DNA of 64,000 nucleotides. It comes from Atherinomorus stipes. Taxonomy: Eukaryota; Chordata; Actinopteri; Atheriniformes; Atherinidae. A program made the translations under genes and the position numbers. Shown here one piece after another: positions 25,590 through 37,928 of the stretch (position 1 is its first letter; each line of letters starts with the position of its first letter). The stretch covers positions 62,001 to 126,000 of the forward strand of contig JALJCO010012876.1 in assembly GCA_023101725.1 (NCBI GenBank). The letters run 5' to 3'. The notes beneath the pieces are model-generated. The model worked only from the letters and a program-made list of their open reading frames with translations. It searched no databases and was not told the DNA's origin.

Positions 25590-26580
25590 TGTTTGGTTCA
25601 TTACAGGGATGCCATCAGGAGGCACATTTATTTTCAAACCAATGCTGATTATACATGGCTTTACGTTGCTGTGTCTCCTGATGACTTAGAGCCAGTTAAT
25701 GTCCCTTTAAACTGTATTTTAGATAGGTGTAGAGTCATGGATGACGGAGAATTTCCCAAAGCTCAATCAGGGCAAAACTATAGTTTTAATCATCCTGAAG
25801 ACAAGAGAGAGATCATTTTACCAAAATTACACAACTTTAATCCTTTTTGATGTGTGAGAAACCTAGGTGTTCTTTTGAGCTGAATTTTATTCCACACATA
25901 AGAAATGTCTCAAAGACAGGATTTTATTGTCTTAATGAACGGGTGAGTCCACCCATTTCTCTCTTGACAGCATGGAGGTGTTGATGCTGTTATTTCTAGA
26001 AGATTAGATTACTACAATGCCCTGCTCTCGGAGCATCCCAGAAAGTTTATTTCAAACCTACAATTACTCCAGACCTTAGCGGCATGTGTTCTGAAGAGGA
26101 CCAGATTGGTCTGGAAGGTTGTTGCCTTGGTGATAGATTGCCTTTGTCTGGGTGGCTGGGTGTGGACTCCAGTCTGCTTTAATCTGTGTGGCTGCTATGG
26201 TGGTGTCCTCTGTGGTCATGGGTGAGCTGGTTCCTGGTGTGAACAGAACCCAAAGACACTGTTTCGTTAACAGTGTCAAGCCAGTTTATTTCTGTTATTA
26301 TGTTTAATACCTACATTCAGAGACAGAAACTAGGGACTGAAGTTTGTTTGTGTAGAATAGAGGGTGTACAGTACATTTGCTTTTGTGTGTGTATACATGT
26401 GTGATTGTGTGTGTAAAAGAGCTTATGATGAGCTGTCTGTTTTTAAATTCCTATGTATAATTTGGTGTGTGAGGGCTAGCTTTATTTTAATATGTATAAG
26501 TTCCTTTATTTCATAAAGCATTTTGTGCTGCTTTTTGCATGAAAAGTGCTTTATAAATCAAATTTGACTTGATTCAGGCT
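25590..26580 (+). mobile_element. L2-like LINE remnant (3' end of reverse transcriptase plus tail)
   Basis: The frame at 25640-25830 (SPDDLEPVNVPLNCILD and following) and the segment at 26000-26110 (RRLDYYNALLSEHP, then LLQTLAACVLKRTR) resemble the C-terminal part of L2/Rex-type LINE reverse transcriptases. Stops and frameshifts separate them. About 450 bp further on, 26515-26575 carries an AAAGTGCTTTATAAATCAAA tail, as in L2-type 3' ends. It is a dead, 5'-truncated copy. Confidence 0.7.
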
Positions 26581-26864
26581 ACTATGACATGCTTTGAAAT
26601 AAGCTTGAAAATTCTATATTGTATTGAGAGTAATAATAATAAATGTAGCCACAAAACAGATGGGTTCAGACAAGAAGACTTTAACCTCGACCCTCAAGGT
26701 TGGTTTTTTGTGAATACCTCAACAGTCCTTTCCCCATGATATGACATTATGTCCTATACATTGAATTGATTTTGTATCAGATATCTGTTCCAAATAAAGA
26801 CCAAAATATATTGGCATGTAACTTTAACATAAATCAGGAAGAGAAACTCAGGTTTGTATACAGG

Positions 26865-26870
26865 TATAAA
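26865..26870 (+). promoter_or_regulatory. TATA box of the xcr1-like gene
   Basis: TATAAA in the context CAGGTATAAAAGCAGCAGC, about 30 bp before a short 5' UTR exon that ends at 26946 with GTAAG. The acceptor TTTCTAG ends at 27038, 25 bp before the start codon. Inferred from position and consensus. Confidence 0.65.
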
Positions 26871-27063
26871 AGCAGCAGCTTCTACAGGTCCGTGTTGAGT
26901 GCACACAAGATCACACCTAGCAACACTTCAGTCCCATAAAGAAGGGGTAAGTTTTTTTGTACTTTACAATACTCTCATGCACCCATGATGATTGTTGAGT
27001 ATAAAATTCCAACATAAATCCCATGTTTCTTTTCTAGGTTCCAGTGCTTCCATTTTACCAGCC

Positions 27064-28079
27064 ATGAATATCTCTTTTAATGATAGTGACTACGACATAG
27101 ACTACTCCGATGACATCTGTGAAAAAGACGAGGTGGTCAAATTTGGCTCCATTGCTACACCAATTTTTTTTTTTCTGTTGTCATCACACTGAGCCTGACA
27201 GGAAATATCCTTGTCCTTGTAATCCTGGGTCTGTATGAAAACCTTAAATCCTTAACAAACATTTTCATCCTCAACCTGGCCATCTCTGATCTTGTCTTCA
27301 CCACCGGTCTTCCCTTCTGGGCCATCTACCACATCTTTGGATGGATCTTTACCGAGCTCGTCTGCAAGATTGTGACTTTTGTCTTCTTCACTGGGTTTTA
27401 CAGCAGCATCCTCTTCCTGACCATTATGACCATCTACAGATATTTAGTCGTGGTCCACCCTCTCACTGATCTGAGCACCCCCAAACTCAGCGCTGGGATT
27501 TTTCTGTCTTTCTTAATGTGGGTGATCAGCATTGCAGCAGCTATGCCCTCCCTGCTCTACAGCTCCGTCATCTTGATTCACCACAATGATAAAAACTCCC
27601 TTGGCTGTGAATACAGTGCAACAACATGGAAAAGCATCGGTGTCTCAGAGCAGAACGTTTTCTTCTTGCTTGCATTCACAGTGATGACTTTCTGCTACAT
27701 CCAGATACTCAGAAGAATCAGAGGAGCAAAATCTCATACAAAGAACAGAGCTGTCAAGTTAGTCTTATGTATTGCGGCTGTGTTCTTCGTGGGCTGGGTG
27801 CCATACAATGTGGTAATCTTTTTGAAGGGCTTGGCTGACAGTGTGATTGCACCATTTGATAGCTGTGAAGTGAGTATTCAGCTTGACTATGCATACAATG
27901 TGTGCCGGCTCATTGCTTTCTCCCACTGCTGCTTGAATCCTGTCTTCTATGCATTTGTTGGTGTGAAGTTTAGGAGGCATTTAAAGACAATTCTGCATCG
28001 AATACTGAGGCAGCAAAGCCCAGTTGAAGAACAGCAAGTTCGAATGCAACATCTTATGTCACATGGTTCGATGTATTAG
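27064..28079 (+). pseudogene. xcr1: XCR1-like chemokine receptor with a frame break at a T11 run
   Basis: Class A seven-helix receptor, plasma membrane, expected to bind an XCL-type chemokine. The acidic, Tyr-rich N-terminus (MNISFNDSDYDIDYSDD) is in one frame to a stop at 27190. TM1 (SLTGNILVLVILGL) to the C-terminus is in another frame that runs to the TAG at 28077-28079. The switch falls in T11 at 27164-27174; 9 or 12 T would restore about 337-338 aa, as expected for XCR1 (human 333). XCR1-like marks are YSATTWKS, VKLVLCIAAVFFVGWVPYN, SIQLDYAYNVCR and FSHCCLNPVFYAFVGVKFR. The DRY site reads YRY. A spliced 5' UTR exon and TATA box precede it. Next to fyco1, as in human 3p21. I call it a pseudogene only provisionally: a sequencing indel in the T run is at least as likely. 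Confidence 0.85.
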
Positions 28080-29759
28080 GAGATACTTGGTTTGTGTGCG
28101 TGTGGGAGATCCATCAATTAAGATCCGCAGATCTGGACCCTGGACCTGCACATCCAGACTTCTAATGTATTTTGCAACAGCGCCATCTACTGGATGATTG
28201 TAAAATCTCAACTGCAATTCTGGACCAGCCGGTGTACTGCGTCCAAACTACAACTGCAACGTTTTTCAAATGTTAAACTTTAAAGGGTTTTTCTTTTGTT
28301 AAAATCTTAAACGAATGAGTTGCATCGCACCAAATGAAAAAAACAAACAAACTAATATTTAATTGCTCATGAAGCTTCAACCTATTAAAAAAAAACCAAC
28401 TAATAAATAAATTTCCCTCTGGAGATCAGTACTTCTGATTCTGAAGAAGCTAAAAGCCTCTTCTTTCAACAGCTTTTAAGATTTATTACATCATGAATTC
28501 CAATAGTTTAAAGGTTTAGTGCACCCCAAAATCAATTTGTTCAGTATTTTACATGATAAAATACTGAACAAACTTTCAGCAAAAAGTTTTTCTATAAACT
28601 GCTAATGGATGTTTCTGTTTTGCCTTTCAGTAGCCTAAATGTAAGCAATTCTATACTTAGATTAGATTAGTAGCCTGTCTGTGTTTTCTTATATCATCTA
28701 CTTTGTTATATCAATCATTTATTTATCTCTAACTCGTCATCATGTCTATCGTGTTTTACTGAAGTTTTACAAATGTGCAGGTCAAACTGATGATTTCCAC
28801 CAAACTAAACTGCCTGCAAGCTTAACCTAGACTGATACTGTACCTTTCAGACTTTGGCAGTAAATGGTGTCAAATCATTGTACACTCATCGAAATGCAAA
28901 GATCCAAAGTCGTAGGACGGTAAAGCTTACAGTAAAGTGACAAATTGCACAGATAAAGTGTGCAGAAATCTTCTCTTTGCATCCAGTACTCTCCATTTCC
29001 AGCATCTTTTCCAAGACTGCACCAGGTTGAGCGGTCGTCCATTTACAGCCAAATTTATCACAATAGAATCTTCATTTCTTTGTCAATTTCAGCTTAACAA
29101 AAGAGTTTGATGACATGAAGCAACATGCAATGACATGGAGAGGGTCTATTCTGGGTGCGCGTCCAGATCTGCAGGTCTGAATCAAGGCTCTTTGGGTTTG
29201 TAGACATATGTTTCTCATACATGTTGCCTCTTTATGTATTGTCAGCAACTCCAAGGCTTTTGTTCATTTGGTGAAATTAAATTTATTTCCATGAAAATTA
29301 CTGACGGTGCTCAAAATCTAACATTTTGTAGCGACCTGCACTTGAGTTTTCAGGTTTGAAATGTAAATTGTTAATGTAAATTTATTTGATCATTTTCATG
29401 GACAAATAGCTACTGTACCAAATCTGTATAAAGTGAAATTAAATGTTTAATCTTTTTTTTTGTTTGTTTGTTTTACCACTGTAATGATTTTATTTCTATG
29501 ATTATAATTTGTGTAAACATCTAAAAACAAATAAAAGAACTGAATTAGTAGAGAGTAACAACAAAGATACTTCAACATGTGTATTTATAATAGAGTATCC
29601 AATGCTGCTATGGGGTGTGCATTTAAATGCTAAGCAGGCCAAGCACAAGTTTACAATAAATAACAAATATGTAATAATTTATTTGCATTTGTTTTTTTCA
29701 TGTTATGAGAAAATGATAAAAGATTTTGGGTTTATAGATGTTTAAAATAAGTTATAGGG

Positions 29760-29762
<3 letters not shown>

Positions 29763-29797
<35 letters not shown>
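29763..29797. repeat. (AT)n microsatellite
   Basis: Uninterrupted alternating AT for about 35 bp, followed by TATGTATATG repeats up to about 29827. Confidence 0.95.
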
Positions 29798-29802
<5 letters not shown>

Positions 29803-30389
29803 TCAGTGACATATGTATATGTATATGTCAGTGATTTGATTCCAACAGAGCAACAGAATTGGCAACTAATATTATTCTCTGTGGATTTCCCTGTGGAGAC
29901 ATTACAATCTGGTTGAAAACCACTTACCATTTTGGACTAAGATTCCAAACAGACCTCCCCACCACCATTTTCCAAGCAACAATTGTCAAGAAGAATGTTG
30001 TTGCAATGGTGTTGCAGCTCTACGAAAAGAATTTGGTGGGTAAATATGTAAAAAATGCACATCTTTCATGCGCAGGTCCCTCTGGATGTAGCTGTCATTT
30101 CAAATGGCTACATCTATCACTATCATACCTTCTTCTGTAGTTTCTTGACCACCACAATGTCTGGTTGGTTATCCAGCAGCAGCTTATCAGTTTGGATCTG
30201 GAGTTCCAACATTTATCATGTCCATTCCCTCGTGTTGACACAGCAGTGTCCCAAGACTGAGAAACCAAACTTCACAACCTTGTGTTCCAGTCTGAAGCAT
30301 CAAATTACAGCTGATTTTTACTATTTGTACTGCACCATACTGTATACTACCAACTGGGTAGTAACACATGGCTATTTTGAATGCAGACC

Positions 30390-30523
<134 letters not shown>

Positions 30524-32299
30524 GATAAGAAAAGAATAAACATCAGAATAAATTTTACTGCTGGAGAGAGCTCAAAGTATAGGATGCTGAATTAGCCGCT
30601 TTAGGAAGCACCTCACTGAGAAAATCATCCAAAGTTCAGCAGAACTACATTCATGTACAGTGTCAGAGTGTTGCAGGTAAAACCACTCACGCACTCCGAG
30701 GAGCTCTCGTGTCTTATATTCTGTAGGTAGTTGTTTGTGATTGACTTCCTTGCAGCCAGAGTAAAAATACTCTGTAGTATTTCTAGCTTTACTGATACAT
30801 TTTGGAAGTTCAACCTTCTTATTTGTCATCCTGTTCCATTGCCACCCTTTATATCAAAGATCAGTCACATTTGATTCCCAAACAGGGAGATATCAGAATC
30901 AGTATGAGCGAGAGACATTTCCCGGATAATAGGTCCATGTGAGGTGTAGGGAAACCAGCTGGGGAGGGTTTCGAACAGTGGCCTTTCTGTGTGGAATCTG
31001 CATGTTTTCCTCATGTATGCGTGGGCTCTCTCTGGGTAGTTTTTTAAAAAAAATTTTTTTTTAAATTATTAGCCTTTATTGCAATATTTGAAATGTTACC
31101 TTTGCCCATTCATAGAAAACATGCAGTTTGAAATGCAATCTACTTTGTTTGAAGTATTCTCAATAAAACATGATTTATGTAAAGTAAACTTAAACATTCA
31201 TCTGAAACTGATAAATGAACCATCAGTCAGAAAAATGAAAAAAGGGGATTTAGAAAGTAAAGCTCAGTAAATCTACAGCAGACCTGCTCACCTGAACACT
31301 GCAGTAGCCTACAACACATATTTTGAAATGTTTTTTGTTTAAAGTGTTACCATGTGGTGGAACACTGTTTGATATCAGTGAATTGTTATCAACATGAGTA
31401 CTGAAAACATTTTTTAAAAATCCAAAACAAATATTACTCTAATTTTCCCAAGTTTTCATGTCATGGTTTACAAGAGAAATGATGCATTTGCAGATGTCAC
31501 TGCATCATAATGCTCTGTATATCAGTGTGTATGTCTAAGGTATTTTATTACTATAACTATTTGGCATTTACTGTACTCTACATTTCAAAGAAAATGTAGA
31601 AAAAAAATCTTTCTCTTCGTTGATTGGAGCTGAACTTACAATTGTTTTGATTATGAAGTTGTTTTTCTGATGGAATATGTGTGTGAACAGCTGCACTTTG
31701 TATCACCATGACTGTTTTATCGTTTTATAGTTTGGTGTTTGTATGCTCCATTACATTAATATCATGACTGAAAGCTGAATCATATTTTCCTGGCTCAGTT
31801 ACAACCAACTTGAAGCCTTTCTTTAGATTACAGTACTTCCTTGACTACATAAGGACATTGTATGGACTTTGGTCACCCAGGGTGCGTTGAAGTTATTAAA
31901 CCAGCTCCTGAAATTTCTAAAAAGAAAAAAAACTGTTGCTGATAGGATGATAAAGAAGAAGACACAGAGACACCCACTTAACAAACAATCCGTGACCTCT
32001 TTTTGGGCTGTCATGAAGAAAAACATTAGTAGTTAAGGAAGTAGCAGGCTTTTGGTAACCAACAAAAAGTATTATAAGTCAAATCATTAATCAAAGGCAT
32101 AGAGGAACTGTTTTCTTTTTTTTAATCATCTCACTGCACACGTAGGCGGGCTCAGTTTCTCCTTCTAGTTCCCTTTATCGCTCAGTTGTTGTGACTGCTC
32201 TGCACACCCTGCATACCTTCCAGGCCAGAAGGAGCATATATTTCTTCCAACACATTTTTTCAGGTTTTTTCTACTTTTCTTAGAAGAAGGGAGTAACAA

Positions 32300-32378
32300 T
32301 CCTACGTCTTACTGACAGTGTCAGGTTTTTAGCAAGGTTAATTTTGGGTTACGGTATTGCATGCACCATCTGATTAAG
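32300..32378 (+). other. Probable 5' UTR exon of the Reeler gene
   Basis: A strong donor (GATTAAG then GTAAGT at 32379) lies 550 bp upstream of the acceptor that immediately precedes the start codon at 32931. The exon start is not defined; 32300 is a placeholder. Confidence 0.45.
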
Positions 32379-32930
32379 GTAAGTCAAAAAAAGAAAATCC
32401 CTCTATCTTTGTCTTTTCTATCTTCTTTCCACTCTTTCTAATTTTATTCACTCCTAATCCTTTCTTTTCTTCACCCTCTCCTTCCTTTTTTTCAGGTCCA
32501 GCAGTATAATGTAAAATTCTGTCATAAACATTCGATGAAATTAAATAAAATGATCGAATTAAATTCAGATTATCAAGAGAAGCCTTATGTTCATAAAGCT
32601 CGCCTTGGCAAAGCAAATCTGTTTGACACAATATAGCAGCCAGACAGATCATCATGCTTGCTGTGATGATGGACAAGATTTTTAAAAAGAAAGACAGAAA
32701 AGAATCCACTTACTTTCAACCATTTAAGATATATCTCTACAACTCACATTTGCCAAGAAACTCTTCAAACATATTTGTGATTTGGTCTTAAATTGGGGAA
32801 AAAAAAAAAAAAAAGGTCAAATGTTTCAATCAAAGGTAAAAAGCCAATAAAATTTTACATTAATTTTTGTTAACAGTGTGAAATATTGATGTGTTGCCCA
32901 AATGCTTTTTAATGACTGATCATTTTACAG

Positions 32931-35751
32931 ATGTGGTTGTGGATTTTGATCAGCTTTAACGTGGTCTATGAGCTGCAAGGATATGCAAATGGCAATTTCC
33001 CACAGTCGTGTCGCTCAATGTTACCTGAAAATCACGCTGGTGCTAAGCCTCAGACAAGAGACCCCCCTTACGAGCTTACTTACAAAAATTCCAACAGTCG
33101 TGGAGACCCTGTCACAGGTATACAGATTACTGAATTTGAACTGGAAAGATAACAAAAAATAACAAAAAAAGAAAAAAAAATCTGCTACAAAATATTACAT
33201 ATTCATGATTTGCCTGGTAGTTACTGTTTCTCTTCATTTTCCATTTCCATACCTCCACTCTGATGTGTCCTCAAACAATTTTTCAGTTACACTCCAGAGC
33301 ATGAACTCAAAGGAATTCATAGGATTCATGCTGCAGGCTCGTAGTGCCAGCTTGGATGGTAATGGTCCTGCGATTGGGAAGTTTATTCCACTTGACAGTG
33401 GTACCATTAACCTCCTGTCATGTGACGGTATTCAAGTAAGCAATCATCTAATTTCATGACAGCTCCATCGTTCATCTTTTCTGTGTCAATTCAAGTCCAT
33501 TAATTTGAACTGATGAATGTTTCTTGGTTTTTGTGACCTTTCTCAGGATTCGGCAGTTAGTCAAAGAGACAATTGGGAAAAGACCTCCATCAGTGTTAAC
33601 TGGACTTCACAGGAAGCAGAGTATGAGGACATCATCTTCAGGTTACTTTTATATCATTTCTTCATAGGCTACGCATGTTTTTTTTACAATTCCAAATACA
33701 TTTGGGCTGTTCCAGATTTGTTTTAAAATTACACATCATGAATCCTTTTGCAGAGCCACAGTTCTTGAGAAATATACAGTCTTTTGGGAACGTGTGGTGC
33801 GTCATTACCAACCTCCAACCCCTCCACCCTCCCCATCCTCTACAACCTTTCCACCCTCCCCGTCCTCTTCAAGTTCTTCAACCTCCCCATCCTCTCCAAC
33901 CCCCTCCACCCCCACGTCTACGATATAAGGTGAATGCGATCCTCTAATACTCTACACAAACTGATGTAATCAATCTGAGTCAAAGAAATACTTAAAAACA
34001 CTTTTTCTCAGGTGATTGGCATGATGACGATGTCTCCAGGGATTTTTGTGGTATCGGTGGCATGGGTACGTAAGATATACTGTATACATGCATGTACATT
34101 AAAGTACTGTTTGTCACCTACGTAGCACAGCCCTACCAAAGAAATTATGTATGGAGTCTAATTTCTTTCTCAATGTATTTTTTCAATAGGCTGTGGCTCA
34201 ACGTTTCAGCAGTTACAGATATAATCTAAATAAGGTAACAAACAAATCAAGGTGTTAGTATGTTTGTATGTGTTTCTAGATGTTGTACTTGTTTGCTTTG
34301 CTTACCCCACTGAGCTAATACACTTTACACTAAGAAGAAGAATTGCTGTATAATTACAATTTTAACAAATTCAAAATGGGATAAAAAATGAGTTTCAGTC
34401 AATCAAATGAATTGAACATTAGTATTTTATCTATAGTTTCTAATGTAGTTGCCCTATAGACTTTATACTATTATTAGACTAGATCATTCTGTACTTTTGA
34501 AAATGCTAAATTATAGTAACTCTTACTGCTCAGGTGATACAACATAGTGTTCAATGTACTTAATTTCTTTTGTAGGACTTGCTGATATTTAGCAATGCAA
34601 CCTGTGCTGTATTTGCCATACTGTCTTTGGTCTTTTTTCTCTTGGACCAGCCTATTACCGTGAGTAATATCTTGTACTGTGAAACACTTCACTATATGTA
34701 TACTGACTTTTCCACAAGCTGCCTGTGTGTCTAAATATGTGAGTTTGTGTGTTTAGGTTGCTGTTGTTGTTCTTCAGAGTGTGGTGATTCTGCTCATTTT
34801 CATCGAGCTGATACTTTTAAAACTGCCATTGGGACCCAGTCATGAACTGTACGTGACCTGTGTCTAAATATTTCCCCCTGATTTTCACATGAATATGTTT
34901 AGCACTGAGGTTTTCTGTTGTTCCTCTTTTACTTTGTTCAAGAAAGGAGATCTGTGGCATTGTTCGCCGAGTCTTTTCCACGATCCACCGTATTCTCACA
35001 CGTAAGAACGTTCACCTGACACAATCTAGTTTTCTAAATTCTCTTTTGCAATAACAAGATTTCCACATGATTTACAAACCAGTTCTCACCGTGTCTGCAG
35101 ATATTTCCACTGCCTTTTCTGTAGCCCTAATTTTGTACCCAAATTTCCACACACAGTTGGTGTCATCCTTTGTGGAGTTGTCAGCTATTGTACAGCCGAA
35201 GTTCATGTCTGTGAAGAGAAGAGGATAAGAAATTGGTTTCTTATTGTACTGATCCTGTACATAGTATGGATTGTCGTCACTGAAATCTGTGTCTTTTTGC
35301 TCGAGAATCGAAAAGAAAGCAACTACAGAAAAATAGAAAAGGTGACTAACTTACATTATATGTTATACCCTACAGTCTGGAAATAATACATAAAATGGTT
35401 ATAAAATCATGAGGAAACCAAATATTATTGTTCATTTTCTGTTGCAGAGAGTTCAGAGGAAAGCCAACGTGAGCCTCAAGGCATAACGGTAAGAGCTTGT
35501 TCACATTTTTACAGTATAACATTTTTTTTAACAGTTTTCTTTTCACATTTCACATTGTCATGACAACTATCTGGAGCCATGACCAACTGAACATCACAGT
35601 AAAAAAATGATTTCATGTGTATTTTTTCTCTTCTGGATTTCAGGAACGTTTCTGTGCAATCAAAATGGTTGATATATTCGCAGTAGTCGTCATGATTGTA
35701 AACCTGGTTTTCACTGCAGTTATCATTGCTAAACTAAGCACATTGTTGTAA
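32931..35751 (+). CDS. Reeler-domain multi-pass membrane protein, frame-broken in the linker
   Basis: Not firmly recognised. Exons: 32931-33117, 33287-33435, 33547-33641, 33754-33929, 34012-34065, 34190-34234, 34576-34659, 34757-34848, 34943-35001, 35157-35341, 35448-35468, 35644-35751. A signal peptide (MWLWILISFNVVYELQGYAN) leads into a Reeler domain (NFPQSCRSMLPENHAGAK to about residue 165, ending in TVFWERVV). Then comes a Pro/Ser/Thr linker and five or six hydrophobic segments: near VIGMMTMSPG, CAVFAILSLVFFLL, VILLIFIELILL, LGVILCGVVSYC, LIVLILYIVWIVVTEI and VVVMIVNLVFTAVII. Reeler proteins of the FRRS1 type carry DOMON and cytochrome b561 domains; neither is evident here. The linker exon ends its frame at TAA 33926-33928, one base before the donor, and is one base out of phase with the TM part. 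So the choice is a truncated 201-aa secreted Reeler product, an indel in the C/T-rich repeat, or an unseen splice. Restored length would be about 418 aa. AATAAA at 36141. Confidence 0.75.
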
Positions 35752-36140
35752 GAAAAATAAGGTCTGTGCAGCCAACTGTATGAAAATGTGCTCAGTTTTA
35801 CAAATCCTACTTGTATTCAACCATTTACTTTACATTTGCTGTATAAGATATGTGTGTTTCTGGGTGTAAAGATGCTTTCTTACTGATCAACTTTTAAAAC
35901 TGGGTTATTTTCAGTGCATACACATTACACTGCAGGTTTTTTTTTTCCAACTTGTTTTCAAAGACAGAAGCAAAAAGTGTGTTACTTCTCAGATTAGACT
36001 CAGCCACAGTATCTTTACATACTGCTTCGTCCCAGGCACCAAGAAAATGTTTTTAAGGGGTGATCATTGTACTGCCTGGTTACTGTGTGGAATGTCTTTC
36101 TCAGATGAAAACTAAACTTGGCGACATCAATCACCTTATT

Positions 36141-36146
36141 AATAAA
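36141..36146 (+). terminator. Polyadenylation signal of the Reeler gene
   Basis: AATAAA about 390 bp after the stop codon, in a plus-strand 3' UTR context. The convergent tor1aip1-like gene ends about 650 bp further on. Confidence 0.55.
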
Positions 36147-36814
36147 AGTTTACAAGATGCCTGAAATTAATCAGTAATTACAGACAAGAATTTTTCCTTG
36201 TGGATTGCGCAACTTGCCACAGTAAAATTGGTATTATAAGTACAATGTTTCTTTAAAAACTTCATTTCGGTCATATCCATGTGAATAACTGAGTTGCTGT
36301 TGTACATACAAAGGTTTTTTGTCTGCGTGTAAACTATTGAAAACTGTATATTCACGTGGTCAGTTCTTGAGCAACTGTTGTTTTTCAGTTTGATGACTCA
36401 TCCAACTGTTAAACTTGGCATAAACGCGGAAACGTAGAAATTGTCTTACAAATAATTTAACTTGCTGTTATTTGTTTCTGTTACAAAATATTGATAGTAA
36501 ATCATTTTTATTTGAGGTCAACATGCAATTCAAATTCATAACTTTGTTTGTGATTATAAAAATCATAAAGTGAACTTTTGAACTTGTCTGTCGTGTGACC
36601 TCATTACCCAAACTGTTCTCTGGAAACGATTCAGACTCTGATCTGTGGTAAATATGTAACTTCCTGGTTGAACTGTAATCTCTATTAACAAAAGCACCTC
36701 TACTGTTTTTCACTGTTAACACTGTTCACAGTAGATGCCACCAATGGAAGTCTACGTATGTACAACTACTTTTCCTTAATTTAATCATGAACTCTCCTGG
36801 ATATCAAAATAATG

Positions 36815-36820
36815 TTTATT
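36815..36820 (-). terminator. Polyadenylation signal of the tor1aip1-like gene
   Basis: TTTATT on the plus strand (AATAAA on minus), about 1.1 kb after the stop codon. The span 36821-37928 is its likely 3' UTR and holds nothing else recognised. Confidence 0.5.
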
Positions 36821-37928
36821 GAAAATACTGAGGTTTTTATATGAACACACACACACAAAACAAAATCTGATTAAAATAAGAACGAGTGATAACATGGGAG
36901 ACAAAACGGTAGTAAACACAGAGTCCTAATCAGCTGTAACACATATAAGCAAAAAACCTTGTTTGAGTTTTGATGTTGTCAAGATACAGTATCAGATGAT
37001 TCGTGAATGTTTTGGTAATTCATCAAAAACCATCTTTCCCAACCTGTGTATGTTTAAGGCACATTTCGTATTCAGTCAAAATAATCTTATAAATTTAAAT
37101 GATTTCACACAAACCTTCAGGTTTTAAATGGACATATTTAGTATAATTTAGTGCGTTCTTGACAAGTGCAAAGATCAAACCTTTTAATATCCAATATATA
37201 CAGCTATCACAAAATATTTAAATCTAAGAAACACATCACAAATATACATCCTTAGAAAAGAAAAAAAATAGACTTTAAAAGGTTTTCTCCTGTAATCTGG
37301 ATAAGATGGATCTTTAAAGCAAAAAGTTTCCTTTTCAGTGCAAAACTAATCAAAACAGAGTTCAGTGAAATGAAGTGATATCTCTGTAGGCCCATTCGTT
37401 CTCGGAAAGATGTGATACAAAATGAGAAATATGACTTTTTGCCTTAAACAAAAACATCTATGGAAAATGAAAGTTTTAAAGGAAGATGCAGGGGGTTCCA
37501 TGCTGATGAAAACGGCATGACAAATGCTTTAAAAAAGAAGATGAACAGAGTTATATGGATACAAGCAAGAACAAAACTCATTGTAGATAGTTTGCTACAT
37601 CTGCCTGAGAAAACCTATTTCATGACAACATAAATTTAAGATAATAGCATAATGTACCATCCTCTCTACACCTTTAAGCAAATCTTTCATTAATGTTTAC
37701 ATATATAAAAACTGTTTTTGTTGTCTTTAAACTGAACTGTACACTGCTTTAATTTGAGGAGGTTCTTTTCTCTGACATCCTTCGACATTTTAAATCCAGT
37801 CTGGATATGAAATATCACAGAACACATATTTTTTCCTTGTTACCACAGTCGTGTAGCTTCTTGCACAGAACTAGGCATCATCTTGGTCCAACACAGTATC
37901 CTTGCGAGTTCTGGGATGCTGGTTTGTT

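Noticed and set aside
34012..34065. Alternative frame DWHDDDVSRDFCGIGG in the first membrane exon
   Set aside because: It meets a stop in the following exon, whereas the VIGMMTMSPG frame continues through consistent hydrophobic exons.
35101..35156. Earlier acceptor (GCAG at 35100) for the tenth Reeler-gene exon
   Set aside because: It keeps a frame for about 40 codons but ends in TAA before the next membrane segment; the acceptor at 35156 joins in phase and continues to the donor at 35341.
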